Numbered from the stretch's first letter, positions 44,263 through 52,789 are shown. The stretch is 64,000 nucleotides of DNA from Bog-473 sp963800725 (GCA_963800725.1 CAWDCE010000017.1:558001-622000); one strand, 5' to 3'. The notes: generated by a model not told the origin, from the sequence alone. Translations and numbers: made by a program.

Positions 44263-44589
44263 ATGAGTGAAAAAATCGTAACCCTGAGCGACGCTACCTT
44301 TGACGAGCATGTCAAGGCTTCAGATGTTCCCGTGTTGGTGGATTTCTGGGCTGAATGGTGTGGCCCGTGCAAAATGATCTCCCCGGTACTCGAGGAGATC
44401 GCCGAGGAGCAGGCCGGCAAGATCCAGATCGGGAAACTGAACATCGACGACAACCTCGACGTGACGCGTCGCTTCGACGTGATGAGCATTCCGACGCTGA
44501 TTCTGTTCAAGGACGGGGAGCCGGTGAGCCGCCTGATCGGGGCCAAGCCCAAGGGGCAGCTGCTCGAAGAGATCTCGCCGTATCTGTAG
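44263..44589 (+). CDS. trxA: Thioredoxin
   Basis: 108 residues, MSEKIVTLSDATFDEHV. Active site WAEWCGPCKM near residue 30, conserved PTLILFKDGEPV with the cis-Pro near residue 74. AAGGGAGA ribosome binding site upstream. Reduces ribonucleotide reductase, peroxiredoxins such as the one at 18.8 kb, and other disulfides. Pairs with trxB. Confidence 0.97.
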   Translation: MSEKIVTLSDATFDEHVKASDVPVLVDFWAEWCGPCKMISPVLEEIAEEQAGKIQIGKLNIDDNLDVTRRFDVMSIPTLILFKDGEPVSRLIGAKPKGQLLEEISPYL

Positions 44590-44592
44590 AAC

Positions 44593-44610
44593 TCCCCCTC
44601 CAGAGGGGGA
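44593..44610. terminator. Small hairpin after trxA
   Basis: TCCCCCT (44593-44599), loop CCAG, AGGGGGA (44604-44610): a perfect 7-bp stem, 4 bases after the trxA stop. No T run. It also lies in frame with the N-terminal extension of the CwlM-like gene, so it may be either a terminator or a mere coincidence of sequence. Confidence 0.45.
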
Positions 44611-44653
44611 CCGCGGCGCGGCGGTCCGCGACATTCAGCGGCGCCTGGCGGCG

Positions 44654-45565
44654 GTGGTGCCCGCGGGCGCGCCGAGCGACGAGGACGGCGTCTTTGGGCC
44701 ATCCACACGAGCCGCCGTCGAGGTGTTCCAGCACACGCGCGGGTTGCGAGTCGACGGCGTCTGCGGGCAACAAACCTGGAATACCCTGGTTGAAGCCGGT
44801 TTCCGGCTCGGCGACCGCTTCTTGTACCGCCGTACGCCGATGCTGCGCGGCGACGATGTCGCCGAGCTCCAGCAGCGGCTGTGCAGCCTCGGGTTCGACA
44901 CGGGACGGGTGGATGGGATCTTCGGTGACCGCACCGCACGCGCCCTGGCGGACTTCCAAGGCAACGCCGGGCTGCCCGTCGACCCCATTGTCGGCGGGGC
45001 CACGCTGCGCGAGCTGATCCGGCTCGAGAGCCGCTACGAGACCCCCGAGCTGGTGTCGTCGGTGCGGGCCCGGGCCCAGCTGCGGGCGGCGGCACCGACG
45101 CTGACCGGGCGCCACGTGGCCGTCGGTGAGAGCGGGGGACTCGGGAGTGTGACCGCGGCGCTTCGCCGGCGCCTGCTCCCGAGCGGCACCTTCGTCACCG
45201 AGCTGCACCACCCCGACGACTCGACCCAGGCCCTCCAGGCCAACGAGCTGGGGGTCGACGTCTATCTCGGGCTTCGACTCAATCCGGGCGCCTCGGTGTG
45301 TACGACCTCGTATTGGGCTGGCTACCGCGATCAGTCCCAGGGCGGAAAGTTGCTCGCCGAACTGGTGCAACGCAGCGTGCCCGGCGCCCTCGATGTGAGC
45401 GACGGCGGCTCATTTGGGATGTCGCTGCCCATTTTGCGTGAGACCCGGATGCCTGCAGTACTCGTTGAGGTTGGTCCGGCGTCGATCGTCGTCGAAGGGG
45501 CCGCACGCCTTGCAGCTGCCCTCTCGAGCGCCCTCGGGGAGTGGGTTGACGCCTCTTGGGACTGA
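44654..45565 (+). CDS. cwlM: CwlM-like N-acetylmuramoyl-L-alanine amidase homologue
   Basis: Two peptidoglycan-binding repeats (RDIQRRLA before 44654, then LRGDDVAELQQRLCSLG with DGIFGDRTARALADFQ) and an amidase_3-like domain. Upstream in frame, DRGAAVRDIQRRLAAVV also looks like the start of the first repeat, so the true start is probably before 44654 although no ATG/GTG is obvious. The amidase domain lacks the usual zinc ligands: DPGHGG is replaced by GESGG and SIHAN by LGLRLN, while PAVLVEVG keeps a Glu. A pseudoenzyme is likely. Position between trxA and parB matches mycobacterial cwlM, a regulator of MurA. Confidence 0.82.
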   Translation: MVPAGAPSDEDGVFGPSTRAAVEVFQHTRGLRVDGVCGQQTWNTLVEAGFRLGDRFLYRRTPMLRGDDVAELQQRLCSLGFDTGRVDGIFGDRTARALADFQGNAGLPVDPIVGGATLRELIRLESRYETPELVSSVRARAQLRAAAPTLTGRHVAVGESGGLGSVTAALRRRLLPSGTFVTELHHPDDSTQALQANELGVDVYLGLRLNPGASVCTTSYWAGYRDQSQGGKLLAELVQRSVPGALDVSDGGSFGMSLPILRETRMPAVLVEVGPASIVVEGAARLAAALSSALGEWVDASWD

Positions 45566-45612
45566 GGTGACAGCTAGGCGATCAAACCCTCGCCAAGATG
45601 AACCAGGTAACA

Positions 45613-45641
45613 ATCCACAACGTCATGCACAGGTTGTGGAT
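45613..45641. promoter_or_regulatory. Inverted pair of DnaA-box-like sequences/hairpin between cwlM and parB
   Basis: ATCCACAAC (45613-45621) and GTTGTGGAT (45633-45641), a perfect 9-bp inverted repeat with an 11-base loop, in the convergent gap after cwlM and parB. The arms extend to CAATCCACA and TGTGGATGA, close to the DnaA box TTATCCACA (7 and 8 of 9). It could be a terminator for the convergent genes or a DnaA-binding pair. Confidence 0.5.
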
Positions 45642-45676
45642 GAAGCTGAACGAGGCCTTGACAGTTGTGTGAACAA

Positions 45677-46623
45677 CTAGGCACCGCCGTCACCGACCAT
45701 CGCCCGGTAGATCCGCTCGAGGTCCTCGAGCGTGGCGAATTCGACCACCAGGCGGCCTCGACGATTCTGAATGTCAACCTTGACCCGGGTGTTGAGGTAG
45801 GTCGATAACAGCTCTTCGAGCTCGAGGACCCCGGGTTCAGGCAGCGTCTTGGTCCCACTCTCGCGACCCCCGCCACTTGAGGTAGTACCTTTGGTAGTAC
45901 CGGTGGCCGGTGGCGAAGTGACCTCGACGACCTCAGAGACGATGTGGAGCGAGCCGTCGCCGCGGACCAGCTCCTCGACCGCGCGCACCGTCAAACCCTC
46001 CGCCGAGATCTGCACGACCAATTGCTCTTGAAGGACACGGTCCGGAGTCCCCAATAGAGCTCGGGCGTGGCCGGCCGAGATGGTTCCTTCGGCCAAGGCG
46101 CGTTGGGCACCGGCGGGGAGTTGAAGGAGCCGGAGCGTGTTGGTGACCGTTGCCCTCCCCTTCCCCGTGCGCCCGCGACCTGTTCATGGGTCAGGCCGAA
46201 TTCGTCGATGAGTTGTTGATAGGCCGCCGCTTCTTCGAGCGCGTTGAGGTCCTCGCGGTGGAGGTTCTCGACGAGAGCTTGCTCGAGGCTGACCACGTCA
46301 CTCGCCCCGGGTTGGACCAGCACCCGGATTGTCTGGAGTCCGGCCCTCCGGCAGGCCCGCCAACGCCGCTCCCCCGCGATCAGCTCGTAGCTCTCAGCCT
46401 CTCCCGGCACCTCGCGGACGAGCACGGGCTGGAGGAGGCCGACTTCTTGAATGGACGCCGCCAGAGCCGACATCGACTCTTCGTCGAAGTGACTCCGCGG
46501 TTGATATTCGTTCGGCTTGATGGCCGAGATCGGCACCGTCCGCAAGGCCGAGTCGAGCTCCCCCACCGATTCGGTCGGGATCAGTGCACTGAGTCCTTTA
46601 CCGAGTCCGCTGCGCCGCGCCAT
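45677..46623 (-). CDS. parB: Chromosome-partition protein ParB, frameshifted
   Basis: CTP-dependent DNA-binding protein that loads at parS. Start ATG 46623, MARRSGLGKGLSALIP; the ParB/Srx domain shows IKPNEYQPRSHFDEESM, LQPVLVREV, and GERRWRACRRAG. LTHEQVAG reads on through a frame change near 46170 (one missing base in GCGGGCGCACGG), after which the helix-turn-helix VTNTLRLLQLP and AEGTISAGHARALLG continue. The C-terminal dimerisation helix ends RAMVGDGGA. Total 315 residues. It overlaps parA by 26 bases, so the pair is translationally linked. Confidence 0.93.
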
Positions 46624-47854
46624 TGCTCACCTCCTTGGCCAAGTCACGGTAGGCAACAGCCCCCCGCGACGTCGGATCGAACACTGTGATTGGTTGCCCG
46701 AACGACGGGGCTTCAGAGAGCCGGACCGTTCGAGGGATGACACTTCGGCAGACGCGCCCGGAGAAATGGGCCCGGACCTCCTTGGCCACATCGACCGAGA
46801 GGCGGGTACGGGCATCGAACATGGTCAAGACAATGGTGCTGACCTCGAGGGTCTCGTTGAGATTCGACGACACCAGCTTCACGTTGCGCAGCAGCTGGCT
46901 CAGGCCTTCAAGGGCGTAGTACTCACATTGGATGGGCACCAGGACCTCACCGGCGGCGGCCAGTCCATTGACTGTGATGAGCCCGAGGGAAGGGGGGCAG
47001 TCGATCAGGATGAAGTCGAAATCATCGACCACGGCGTCGATGGCCCGCTTCAGCTTCAACTCGCGGCTGAAGGCCGGCACCAGCTCGATCTCGATCCCGG
47101 CCAGGTCGATGGTGGCGGGTGCCACAAAGAGGTTCTTCACGCTGGTCGGCTCGATGCAGTCCTCGAGCGGCTGGTCCCGCATGATCACGTCGTACATCGA
47201 GAGCTCGAAGTTCCGGGCGTCGATCCCCAGGCCAGTCGTGGCATTGCCCTGGGGGTCCAGGTCGATCACGAGCACCCGATACTCCATCTCAGCCAGGGCG
47301 GCCCCGAGGTTGACGGTCGTCGTGGTCTTGCCCACGCCGCCCTTTTGGTTGGCCACCGCAATAACCCGGGGCAACTCATGGACCGGTGGTCGCTCCGCCG
47401 AGAGCAACTCCCCATCCTCGGTGCTGATCGCCGGGGCCCGTCTCGTCGGTTCGGCTGCCGGTGCGGCAGGAGGAGGTGCCGCCGGTGCAGGAGGGGCAAC
47501 CGCCGCTGGCTCGGGATCCGGGGATTTCTCCTGCTCGGGCTCGGGCTCGACTACGTCCTCGATCGGTGCCACGACGGGCCCGTTGGACACTTGAGGAGCT
47601 GGCGCAACTGGCGCTGAGGCTTCGCTGGCCACGTCGTCCCCTGTGGAGTCTTCTCCAGGCGCTGGCTCAGGGGACTCTTCGAGCTCGATGTCGAACGGCG
47701 CGACAAGAGGATCCGCAATCAGCGTGTCGGCACCCGGGGCGGTCTCGCCGCCGCTGTCGGCTAATGAGGTCTCCCCCACCGGTCCGCTCGTTTGAGCTGG
47801 ACTTTGTTCAACAGCTTGTACCTTGTTGTTGCGATCTCTGCGGCGAACCCGCAT
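46598..47854 (-). CDS. parA: Chromosome-partition ATPase ParA with long N-terminal extension
   Basis: Deviant Walker A ATPase, NQKGGVGKTTTTVNLG near residue 170, switch IDLDPQGNATTGLG and FILIDCPPSLGLIT. It moves ParB-parS complexes. The first 160 residues are Pro/Ala/Glu-rich and acidic (for example EPEPEQEKSPDPEPAAVAPP), unlike the core family, which needs about 250 residues. Actinobacterial ParA proteins have some N-terminal extension, but this is long. Three parS sites lie just upstream. Overlaps parB. Confidence 0.92.
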   Translation of the reverse strand: MRVRRRDRNNKVQAVEQSPAQTSGPVGETSLADSGGETAPGADTLIADPLVAPFDIELEESPEPAPGEDSTGDDVASEASAPVAPAPQVSNGPVVAPIEDVVEPEPEQEKSPDPEPAAVAPPAPAAPPPAAPAAEPTRRAPAISTEDGELLSAERPPVHELPRVIAVANQKGGVGKTTTTVNLGAALAEMEYRVLVIDLDPQGNATTGLGIDARNFELSMYDVIMRDQPLEDCIEPTSVKNLFVAPATIDLAGIEIELVPAFSRELKLKRAIDAVVDDFDFILIDCPPSLGLITVNGLAAAGEVLVPIQCEYYALEGLSQLLRNVKLVSSNLNETLEVSTIVLTMFDARTRLSVDVAKEVRAHFSGRVCRSVIPRTVRLSEAPSFGQPITVFDPTSRGAVAYRDLAKEVSNGAAQRTR

Positions 47855-47929
47855 CAGGCAGTTTCTCCGTCGTCACGCATGAGATTCATATCCTCGCCTG
47901 GTTGACACCCCAGGTCAAGCTTCTCGAAT

Positions 47930-47945
47930 TGTTTCACGTGGAACA
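47930..47945. other. parS: parS site 1
   Basis: TGTTTCACGTGGAACA, one mismatch from the canonical palindrome TGTTTCACGTGAAACA. Located 76 bases upstream of the parA start. Followed by ATTC, as are the other two copies. Confidence 0.92.
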
Positions 47946-48046
47946 TTCGCCGGGCGCTTAATCCTGCCCCATCGACCCGGTTCGATCCGCATGCGGGGAC
48001 AATGCCCGTTGAAGACCGTGGCGCCAAGGCCGGTAGCTCGACGAAT

Positions 48047-48062
48047 TGTTTCACGTGGAACA
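48047..48062. other. parS: parS site 2
   Basis: TGTTTCACGTGGAACA, identical to site 1 and preceded by GAAT in the same way (CGAAT in both). The flanking match around the two sites suggests a common origin. Confidence 0.92.
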
Positions 48063-48260
48063 TTCACGTCCGAACGTGATGGTTCGACCCCCAGCCGGCG
48101 CATTGCCTGCCCTCTGCTACGCCATAACGGGAGAATCACCGGGCGCGGGAGCGACGATTGGTTCCTCGTCGGGCACCACAGGTACGTCCGGCCTGGCCGA
48201 AATTGAGCAGAATTGGTGCTCGATGCGAAGATTCCGGCCGTCCCGACGTGCCCCTCGGTA

Positions 48261-48350
48261 ATGCCACAGATCCGCAGGGATCCGTCCGGCCGACCGGCTC
48301 AGGCGCCAATACGGGGGGTGGGGGAGTGCCCGAGATGATCCAAGGGGAAG
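48261..48350. repeat. Imperfect duplication copy A with decayed parS-like core
   Basis: About 90 bases, from ATGCCACAGATCCG to the GATGATCCAAGGGGAAGA segment. It resembles copy B at 48438-48533 in order and spacing (offset about 177 bases). Shared parts: ATGCC..., CTCAGG, CGCCAA-TAC, a GGGGRTGGGGGAG tract, CCCGA and GATG-TCC. The end aligns with parS site 3 (GATGTTCCACGTGGAACA) at about 10 of 14 core positions, as if a parS had decayed. Comparison is by eye. Confidence 0.45.
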
Positions 48351-48437
48351 ATCTGATGAGCGACCCGGCCGGCTGAGCCGGCCAGGAATTCATACCGGAC
48401 CCTGACCGCTCTGGCCCTGCAGCCGTCTCACGCGTCA

Positions 48438-48533
48438 ATGCCCCCAATCCAAGGAGCATCGACTGGCCAACCCACTCAGGTCGCCAAGTACAGGGGATGG
48501 GGGAGCGACATTCCCGATGTTCCACGTGGAACA
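48438..48533. repeat. Imperfect duplication copy B ending in parS site 3
   Basis: Counterpart of copy A. It contains CTCAGGTCGCCAAGTAC, AGGGGATGGGGGAG and CCCGATG, and ends in the third parS. Ungapped similarity over the first 43 bases is about 65 percent by eye, higher in the G-rich core. Confidence 0.45.
48518..48533. other. parS: parS site 3 (perfect palindrome variant)
   Basis: TGTTCCACGTGGAACA, fully palindromic but with C at the third arm position in both arms where sites 1 and 2 have TTTC on the left. Also followed by ATTC. Confidence 0.85.
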
Positions 48534-49123
48534 TTCGCAGTCGGAACGACTTGTGGGCTACAGGGTTGCAGGGATACAGCCCCTGGTCCTTGCTGTGCCG
48601 TGGCACGGTCCCGACAACGGAGCCGAACCAGTACCTGAGCCCCGGCGAAGTCACCTGGCAAGCACCGGACCCAACTTGGATCAGACGTGTGCTCGGTCGA
48701 CCGAACGCCATTTCGACCAGGTCGGTGAATGGGGCCGAGGGAGAGGATTGGTCGGTCCCAGGGATCGGGAGCTCATTTTTGGGTGACGGTGATCGAGCCA
48801 CTGGAGTTCTCAGGCGTCGCCGCTCGGCCCAACCTGCACTCGTACAAGGCCATCGCGGCCCAAGCGCCACCGCGCGACTCCGGCCTGGAGCGCTGCCCTC
48901 ACGAGACGGCGCGGTTCCCCGAGGATTGTGGCACGCCATCGGATCAATGACGCCCGACCCTCAATCAGGCGCCGTCGCCACCGTACCTGGCAGCCGTCGC
49001 TGATCATCGAGACCGAGGACTGGCCTGAGGTGGCCAACCTCAGATCCCCCGCAAGAGTGCATGCCGATGGGCACGAGCGCCGCTGGGATCTGCGGCTGCC
49101 TAAATACAGTGGCCCGAACCGGC

Positions 49124-49801
49124 CTAGAAGAGCGGTCGCTTGGACGGCATCCCGGTGCGACGCGGGAAGCGCTGCGGGCATAGATCGCGTTGGTGCAGCA
49201 CCTGATACCCGTACTCGTCCTTCACGAATTCGCCCGGCTCCAGGCCGAGCGATGACAATGCATCGGCGGGCCAGCGCGAGGGGTGATCTGTGCCTCGCTC
49301 TGAATCGGGGGGTTCGGAGACGATGAGCCAACCACCCTGGCGAAGAAACGGTGCGGCACACTCTGCGACAACTGCGGGCGGCCCGAAGGAACGGACCACC
49401 ACCCCGTCGAAGCCGCGACGCAAGCCACTCTCGTGCCCGGCCTCCTCTGCCCTCCCGCACACGACGCTGACCCTGGGTGCGAGTCCAAGCCGTTGGACCG
49501 CGCGGGTCAGGAATTCACAGCGGCGCTCCTTGGCGTCCAGGAGCAAAAGTTCACACTCGGGCCATTGCGAAGCGACCACCAACCCCGGCAACCCGCCCCC
49601 TGAGCCGAGGTCGAGGATTCGGCTGAAGTGGCCCAGCGGCGGGTGCAGCGCTGATTGCGCTCGAGCCAAGTCCGCGAAACCGCCGGCATGGCGTAAATGG
49701 GGCTCGACCGGGCCAGGACCGAGAAACCCGAGCGCTCGGGCTTCGATCAATACCTCGGTCAGGTCGGCGGGGGAGGGGACCCTTTGGTCGGCGCCTGACA
49801 C
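49124..49801 (-). CDS. rsmG: 16S rRNA (guanine-527-N7) methyltransferase
   Basis: SAM-dependent rRNA methyltransferase, 225 residues. RsmG motif: ILDLGSGGGLPGLVVASQWP near residue 62, LLLLDAKERRCEFL, then VVRSFGPPAVVAECAAPFL. GidB synonym. Located 13 bases from khpB on the minus strand, the conserved origin order. Start ATG at 49801. Confidence 0.94.
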   Translation of the reverse strand: MSGADQRVPSPADLTEVLIEARALGFLGPGPVEPHLRHAGGFADLARAQSALHPPLGHFSRILDLGSGGGLPGLVVASQWPECELLLLDAKERRCEFLTRAVQRLGLAPRVSVVCGRAEEAGHESGLRRGFDGVVVRSFGPPAVVAECAAPFLRQGGWLIVSEPPDSERGTDHPSRWPADALSSLGLEPGEFVKDEYGYQVLHQRDLCPQRFPRRTGMPSKRPLF

Positions 49802-49813
49802 CGACGCCGGGAT

Positions 49814-50791
49814 TCAGCCCGCCGGAGCGATGACGATGTAGCGGTTGGGATCTTCGCCTTCAGAACGCGTCACGACACCTTCGATTTCATTGACCGCGTC
49901 ATGGACGGCCTTTCGATCCGCTGGGCTCATGGCCTCGAGCGCCTTTTCCTGACCCGAGTCGATGACCTCTTGGGCGATCTGGGTGCTGAAGCGCTTGAGG
50001 GCGGCGGAGCGCTTTTCGCGGTAGCCCGCCACGTCGACGAGGATCCGATCGGTCCGCGAGGGGCACTGGCGCTGGACCACGGCCCGGGTGATGTCTTGGA
50101 GTGCGCTCAGCGTCGAGCCACGTGGCCCGACCAAGAGACCGAGCTCGTCGCCCTTGGCCGCGATCTCGACGGTCTCATCATCGATCAGTCGAGTCTCGAT
50201 GGTCGCCTGCATTCCGTACTCGCTGAGCAAGCCGGCGAGAAATGCCCGGCCCACCTCGCCCTGCTCTTCGAGGGTCATTCCTTCGGCCATGGAAACGGTC
50301 TCCTTCGGTTCTGTACTCGATTGCTTGGGCTTGGGCGCATTCCGCGGCGTCGTGTCCGACGACGTACCCCCATTGCTGTTCGACGCGGTACTGGCGGATC
50401 CAGATCGGCTGCGGTTTCGCCTGCGGCGGGCGGATCGGCTCGTGCCCCCGCCTGAACCACCCGAGCCGTTGGCCGAACCTGCCGCGGCGCTGTCGCCGGC
50501 GGCGTCGGTCTCGGCGCCGCCCGACTTGGGTGCACCCCCGCGATTGCCATTTCCCTGGCTGCGGTTCCCGCTCCGGTCCCGATCCTTCGGGCGACGCTCT
50601 CTTTTCGGCCTCGGCCCGACCGGACGCACGCGGGCGCGGACCCGGGCCTCGCCACGGGTCCGACCGAACAGGCCGGCCTTGGGTTCAGCGAGGACGATCA
50701 CCTCGGCATCGCCCACGGCAACGCCCAGCTGATCCAGCGCTGACTCGGTTGCTTCCTCGACTGACTTTGCTGCGACTTCTACCCACTCCAC
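49814..50791 (-). CDS. khpB: RNA-binding protein KhpB (Jag)
   Basis: 325 residues. N-terminal Jag domain (MEWVEVAAKSVEEATESALD), then a long Gly/Ser/Arg-rich linker near 65-160, a KH domain with ELGLLVGPRGSTLSALQDI near residue 215, and an R3H domain (REKRSAALKRFSTQIAQEV, DRKAVHDAVNEI). Binds RNA and works with KhpA in cell-wall control. The linker is unusually long for the family. In the conserved rnpA-yidD-yidC-khpB-rsmG cluster. Confidence 0.93.
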   Translation of the reverse strand: MEWVEVAAKSVEEATESALDQLGVAVGDAEVIVLAEPKAGLFGRTRGEARVRARVRPVGPRPKRERRPKDRDRSGNRSQGNGNRGGAPKSGGAETDAAGDSAAAGSANGSGGSGGGTSRSARRRRNRSRSGSASTASNSNGGTSSDTTPRNAPKPKQSSTEPKETVSMAEGMTLEEQGEVGRAFLAGLLSEYGMQATIETRLIDDETVEIAAKGDELGLLVGPRGSTLSALQDITRAVVQRQCPSRTDRILVDVAGYREKRSAALKRFSTQIAQEVIDSGQEKALEAMSPADRKAVHDAVNEIEGVVTRSEGEDPNRYIVIAPAG

Positions 50792-50794
50792 GCT

Positions 50795-52024
50795 CTATCG
50801 AGCCTTTCTTTCCTTCTTGGAACGAGATCGCGGGTGCGCTTTAGGCGCAGGCGTCACCTCGTCGTCGGTCACTTCGTCGTCACCCGCACCCGACGACTGG
50901 CCGTTGGTGGCGGCCTTGCCGTTGGTCGAGGCTTTGGGGTTGCTCTTCGCGCCCGACGGTGGCTTGCCGTTGGCGTTCGATCCCTTGGCACTGCCGTTGG
51001 TGGCAGCGGTCTTTTTGGTGGGGGCGCCGCCCTTGGGCGCGCCGGTCCCCTTGGTGGTGCCCTTGGCACCGGCACCTCCGGGTGATTTGGGCAGTTCGGA
51101 CTTGGCGCCGCCCTTGGTGCCCCCTTCGATCTCTCGTTCGGCCCCGACGGGCGTCACCATGCCGGTTCGGAACATCACGTCTTGCGTACCGATTCTCATC
51201 GCCGAAGAAACCACCATGTAAATGGTTGCTCCAGCGGGAACTCTTAGGTAAATGAGTCCGAAAATAATAGGGAAAAACTTCTGCATTGTTTGCATCTGCG
51301 GATTGGCCGCAGCAGCCTGGGGATTCCGGCTGTTCATCTGCTTCATCTGGTAGTACTGCAAGAAGATGGCCGCGCCGATTAATACCAGGTAGGGGATGGT
51401 GAGGAGCACCTGATTGGCCCCGTGGTGCGTGAACGGCGCGGAGGACAAATCCATGCCGAACCACCAATGCATTTGGCCATGATTGGCCACCAAATTGGCG
51501 TACATCTTTGAAGAAGTCGGGATGTATCGCGGCGCCGAACATCCGTAAATACTCGAGGTGTGACACACCACTGAATGGCCCGCGCCATTGACGTAGGTCG
51601 CCCCGTTCTTCACCGTGTAGGAGAGGCCGCGGATCAGCGAATACAGCACGATGAGGAAGGGCATCTGCAACAAGGAGGGCAGGCAGGCCCCAAACGGGCT
51701 GGTCCCGTTCTCCTTGTACAGCTTCATCATCTCTGCGTTGAGAATCTCCCGGTTCTCCGGGCCCTTGTACTTGGCCTGGAGCTTCTTCATCTCGGGCTGA
51801 AGTCGCTGCATGGCGATCATCGACTTGGTGCTCTTGATGGTCACCGGCGTCAGCGCCAGCATGATGAGCACGGTCAGTCCGATGATCGAGAGGCCGTAGT
51901 TCTCGGTCACCGAGTAGATGCCGGCCAGGATGAGGCCGAAGAACTCGAAGAGTGGGTGGAAGATCTTCCCGATGTCCGAGAACAAGGAGTTCTCGGCCAG
52001 CAAAGAGGAGAAAGTGCTGGTCAT
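50795..52024 (-). CDS. yidC: Membrane insertase YidC
   Basis: 409 residues. Oxa1/YidC core: ENYGLSIIGLTVLIMLALTP, MQRLQPEMKKLQAKYKG, NGTSPFGACLPSLLQMP, and YYQMKQMNSRNPQ. A long extracellular loop with two Cys (VVCHTSSIYGC) and a C-terminal Gly/Lys/Asn-rich tail from about residue 310 (KGGAPTKKTAATNGSAKG) are seen. It inserts membrane proteins. Its start overlaps the yidD stop by four bases (ATGA). Confidence 0.95.
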   Translation of the reverse strand: MTSTFSSLLAENSLFSDIGKIFHPLFEFFGLILAGIYSVTENYGLSIIGLTVLIMLALTPVTIKSTKSMIAMQRLQPEMKKLQAKYKGPENREILNAEMMKLYKENGTSPFGACLPSLLQMPFLIVLYSLIRGLSYTVKNGATYVNGAGHSVVCHTSSIYGCSAPRYIPTSSKMYANLVANHGQMHWWFGMDLSSAPFTHHGANQVLLTIPYLVLIGAAIFLQYYQMKQMNSRNPQAAAANPQMQTMQKFFPIIFGLIYLRVPAGATIYMVVSSAMRIGTQDVMFRTGMVTPVGAEREIEGGTKGGAKSELPKSPGGAGAKGTTKGTGAPKGGAPTKKTAATNGSAKGSNANGKPPSGAKSNPKASTNGKAATNGQSSGAGDDEVTDDEVTPAPKAHPRSRSKKERKAR

Positions 52025-52305
52025 TCCGCGGCGACCGCCTTTTGGTGGGGAGTTGAAGCATGGGCGTGCAGCGGCACGAGGTCAACCCCGTGTGGCCCGA
52101 ACGGCCGGCAGCGAAGGAGGCGTCGGGTGGTCAAGGAGAGTCCTCTCCAAAAACCATGCTCGGCGAACGCCTCGGCTGCATAGTTTGAGCAACTGGGGTA
52201 AAAACGGCACGGCGACACTCGGCCTGATGCTGCGGCCTGGTACGCCTTGAGCGTCCGGACGGCCGCCCGGGACGCCCAGCCCATCGGGCGCGGTGCGTCA
52301 CTCAT
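52021..52305 (-). CDS. yidD: Membrane protein insertion efficiency factor YidD
   Basis: 94 residues from ATG 52305: MSDAPRPMGWASRAAVRTLK, with the family motif CRFYPSCSNYAAEAF and HGFWRGLSLTTRRLLRCRPF. Its start overlaps the rnpA stop (ATGA) and its stop overlaps yidC. Works with YidC. Confidence 0.92.
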   Translation of the reverse strand: MSDAPRPMGWASRAAVRTLKAYQAAASGRVSPCRFYPSCSNYAAEAFAEHGFWRGLSLTTRRLLRCRPFGPHGVDLVPLHAHASTPHQKAVAAE

Positions 52306-52647
52306 GAGCTGGCCCGCTGCATGGCGTGGGAAATGCAGCGCGAAAGGTCGGCCGACGACAACGTGGCGGCGTTCGGCGCAAAGCGCAGCAGGTAGGTGCC
52401 GCGGGGGAGATGCCCCGCATTCGCCCGGGCGACCGCGTGGGCCCGCCGGCGCAGGGTGTTTCGGACCACGGCGTTGCCGCAATGCTTCCCAATTGCATAT
52501 CCCACCTGGGGATATAGGCCCGCCGCCGCCGGATCGACCGGCACGAAGGTGGCCCGGATGGGACCGCTGCTGGCGCGTGAACGGGGATCGCCGCAGTTGA
52601 TCAAATGCGGCGCGAGTCTGAATCCGTCCGACCGTCCGTCCAGGCAC
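52302..52647 (-). CDS. rnpA: Ribonuclease P protein component, frameshifted
   Basis: Protein part of RNase P, which trims tRNA 5' ends. The frame from GTG 52647 reads VGRIQTRAAFDQLRRS and then changes near 52590 to the frame RSRASSGPIRATFVPVDPAA. It continues with YAIGKHCGNAVVRNTLRRRA (the RnpA RNA-binding signature GNAVxRN, variant) to the TGA at 52304-52302. One base is missing around the CCCC run. About 115 residues in total. Adjacent to rpmH, in the conserved order. Confidence 0.87.
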
Positions 52648-52654
52648 AAGCAGC

Positions 52655-52789
52655 TCAGACGGTGAGGCGGTGGCGCCCCTTGAGGCGCCGGGACTTCAAG
52701 ATGGAGCGCCCGGCTCGGGTCGACATGCGCTTGCGGAAGCCGTGCGTCTTGGCCCGCTTGCGTGTATTGGGTTGGTAGGTGCGCTTCAT
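52655..52789 (-). CDS. rpmH: 50S ribosomal protein L34
   Basis: 44-residue bL34: MKRTYQPNTRKRAKTHGFRK, then MSTRAGRSILKSRRLKGRHR. Too short for many gene callers. Starts ATG 52789, stop TGA at 52655. The stop lies 8 bases before the rnpA GTG. Confidence 0.98.
   Translation of the reverse strand: MKRTYQPNTRKRAKTHGFRKRMSTRAGRSILKSRRLKGRHRLTV

Larger units (their letters stand above)
47855..49123. other. 1.27 kb gene-poor segment with parS sites and a degenerate repeat
   Basis: Between the parA start and the rsmG stop. It contains three parS sites (separate entries), an imperfect duplication (separate entries) and a small GC hairpin at 48367-48383 (GGCCGGC, TGA, GCCGGCC). Open frames are present on both strands (for example 48136-48939 minus) but none gives recognisable protein. 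It may be a partition (centromere-like) region. Confidence 0.6.

Noticed and set aside
48136..48939. 267-residue frame in the parS segment
   Set aside because: Pro/Arg/Ser-rich with no domain, covers a parS site, and no ribosome binding site.
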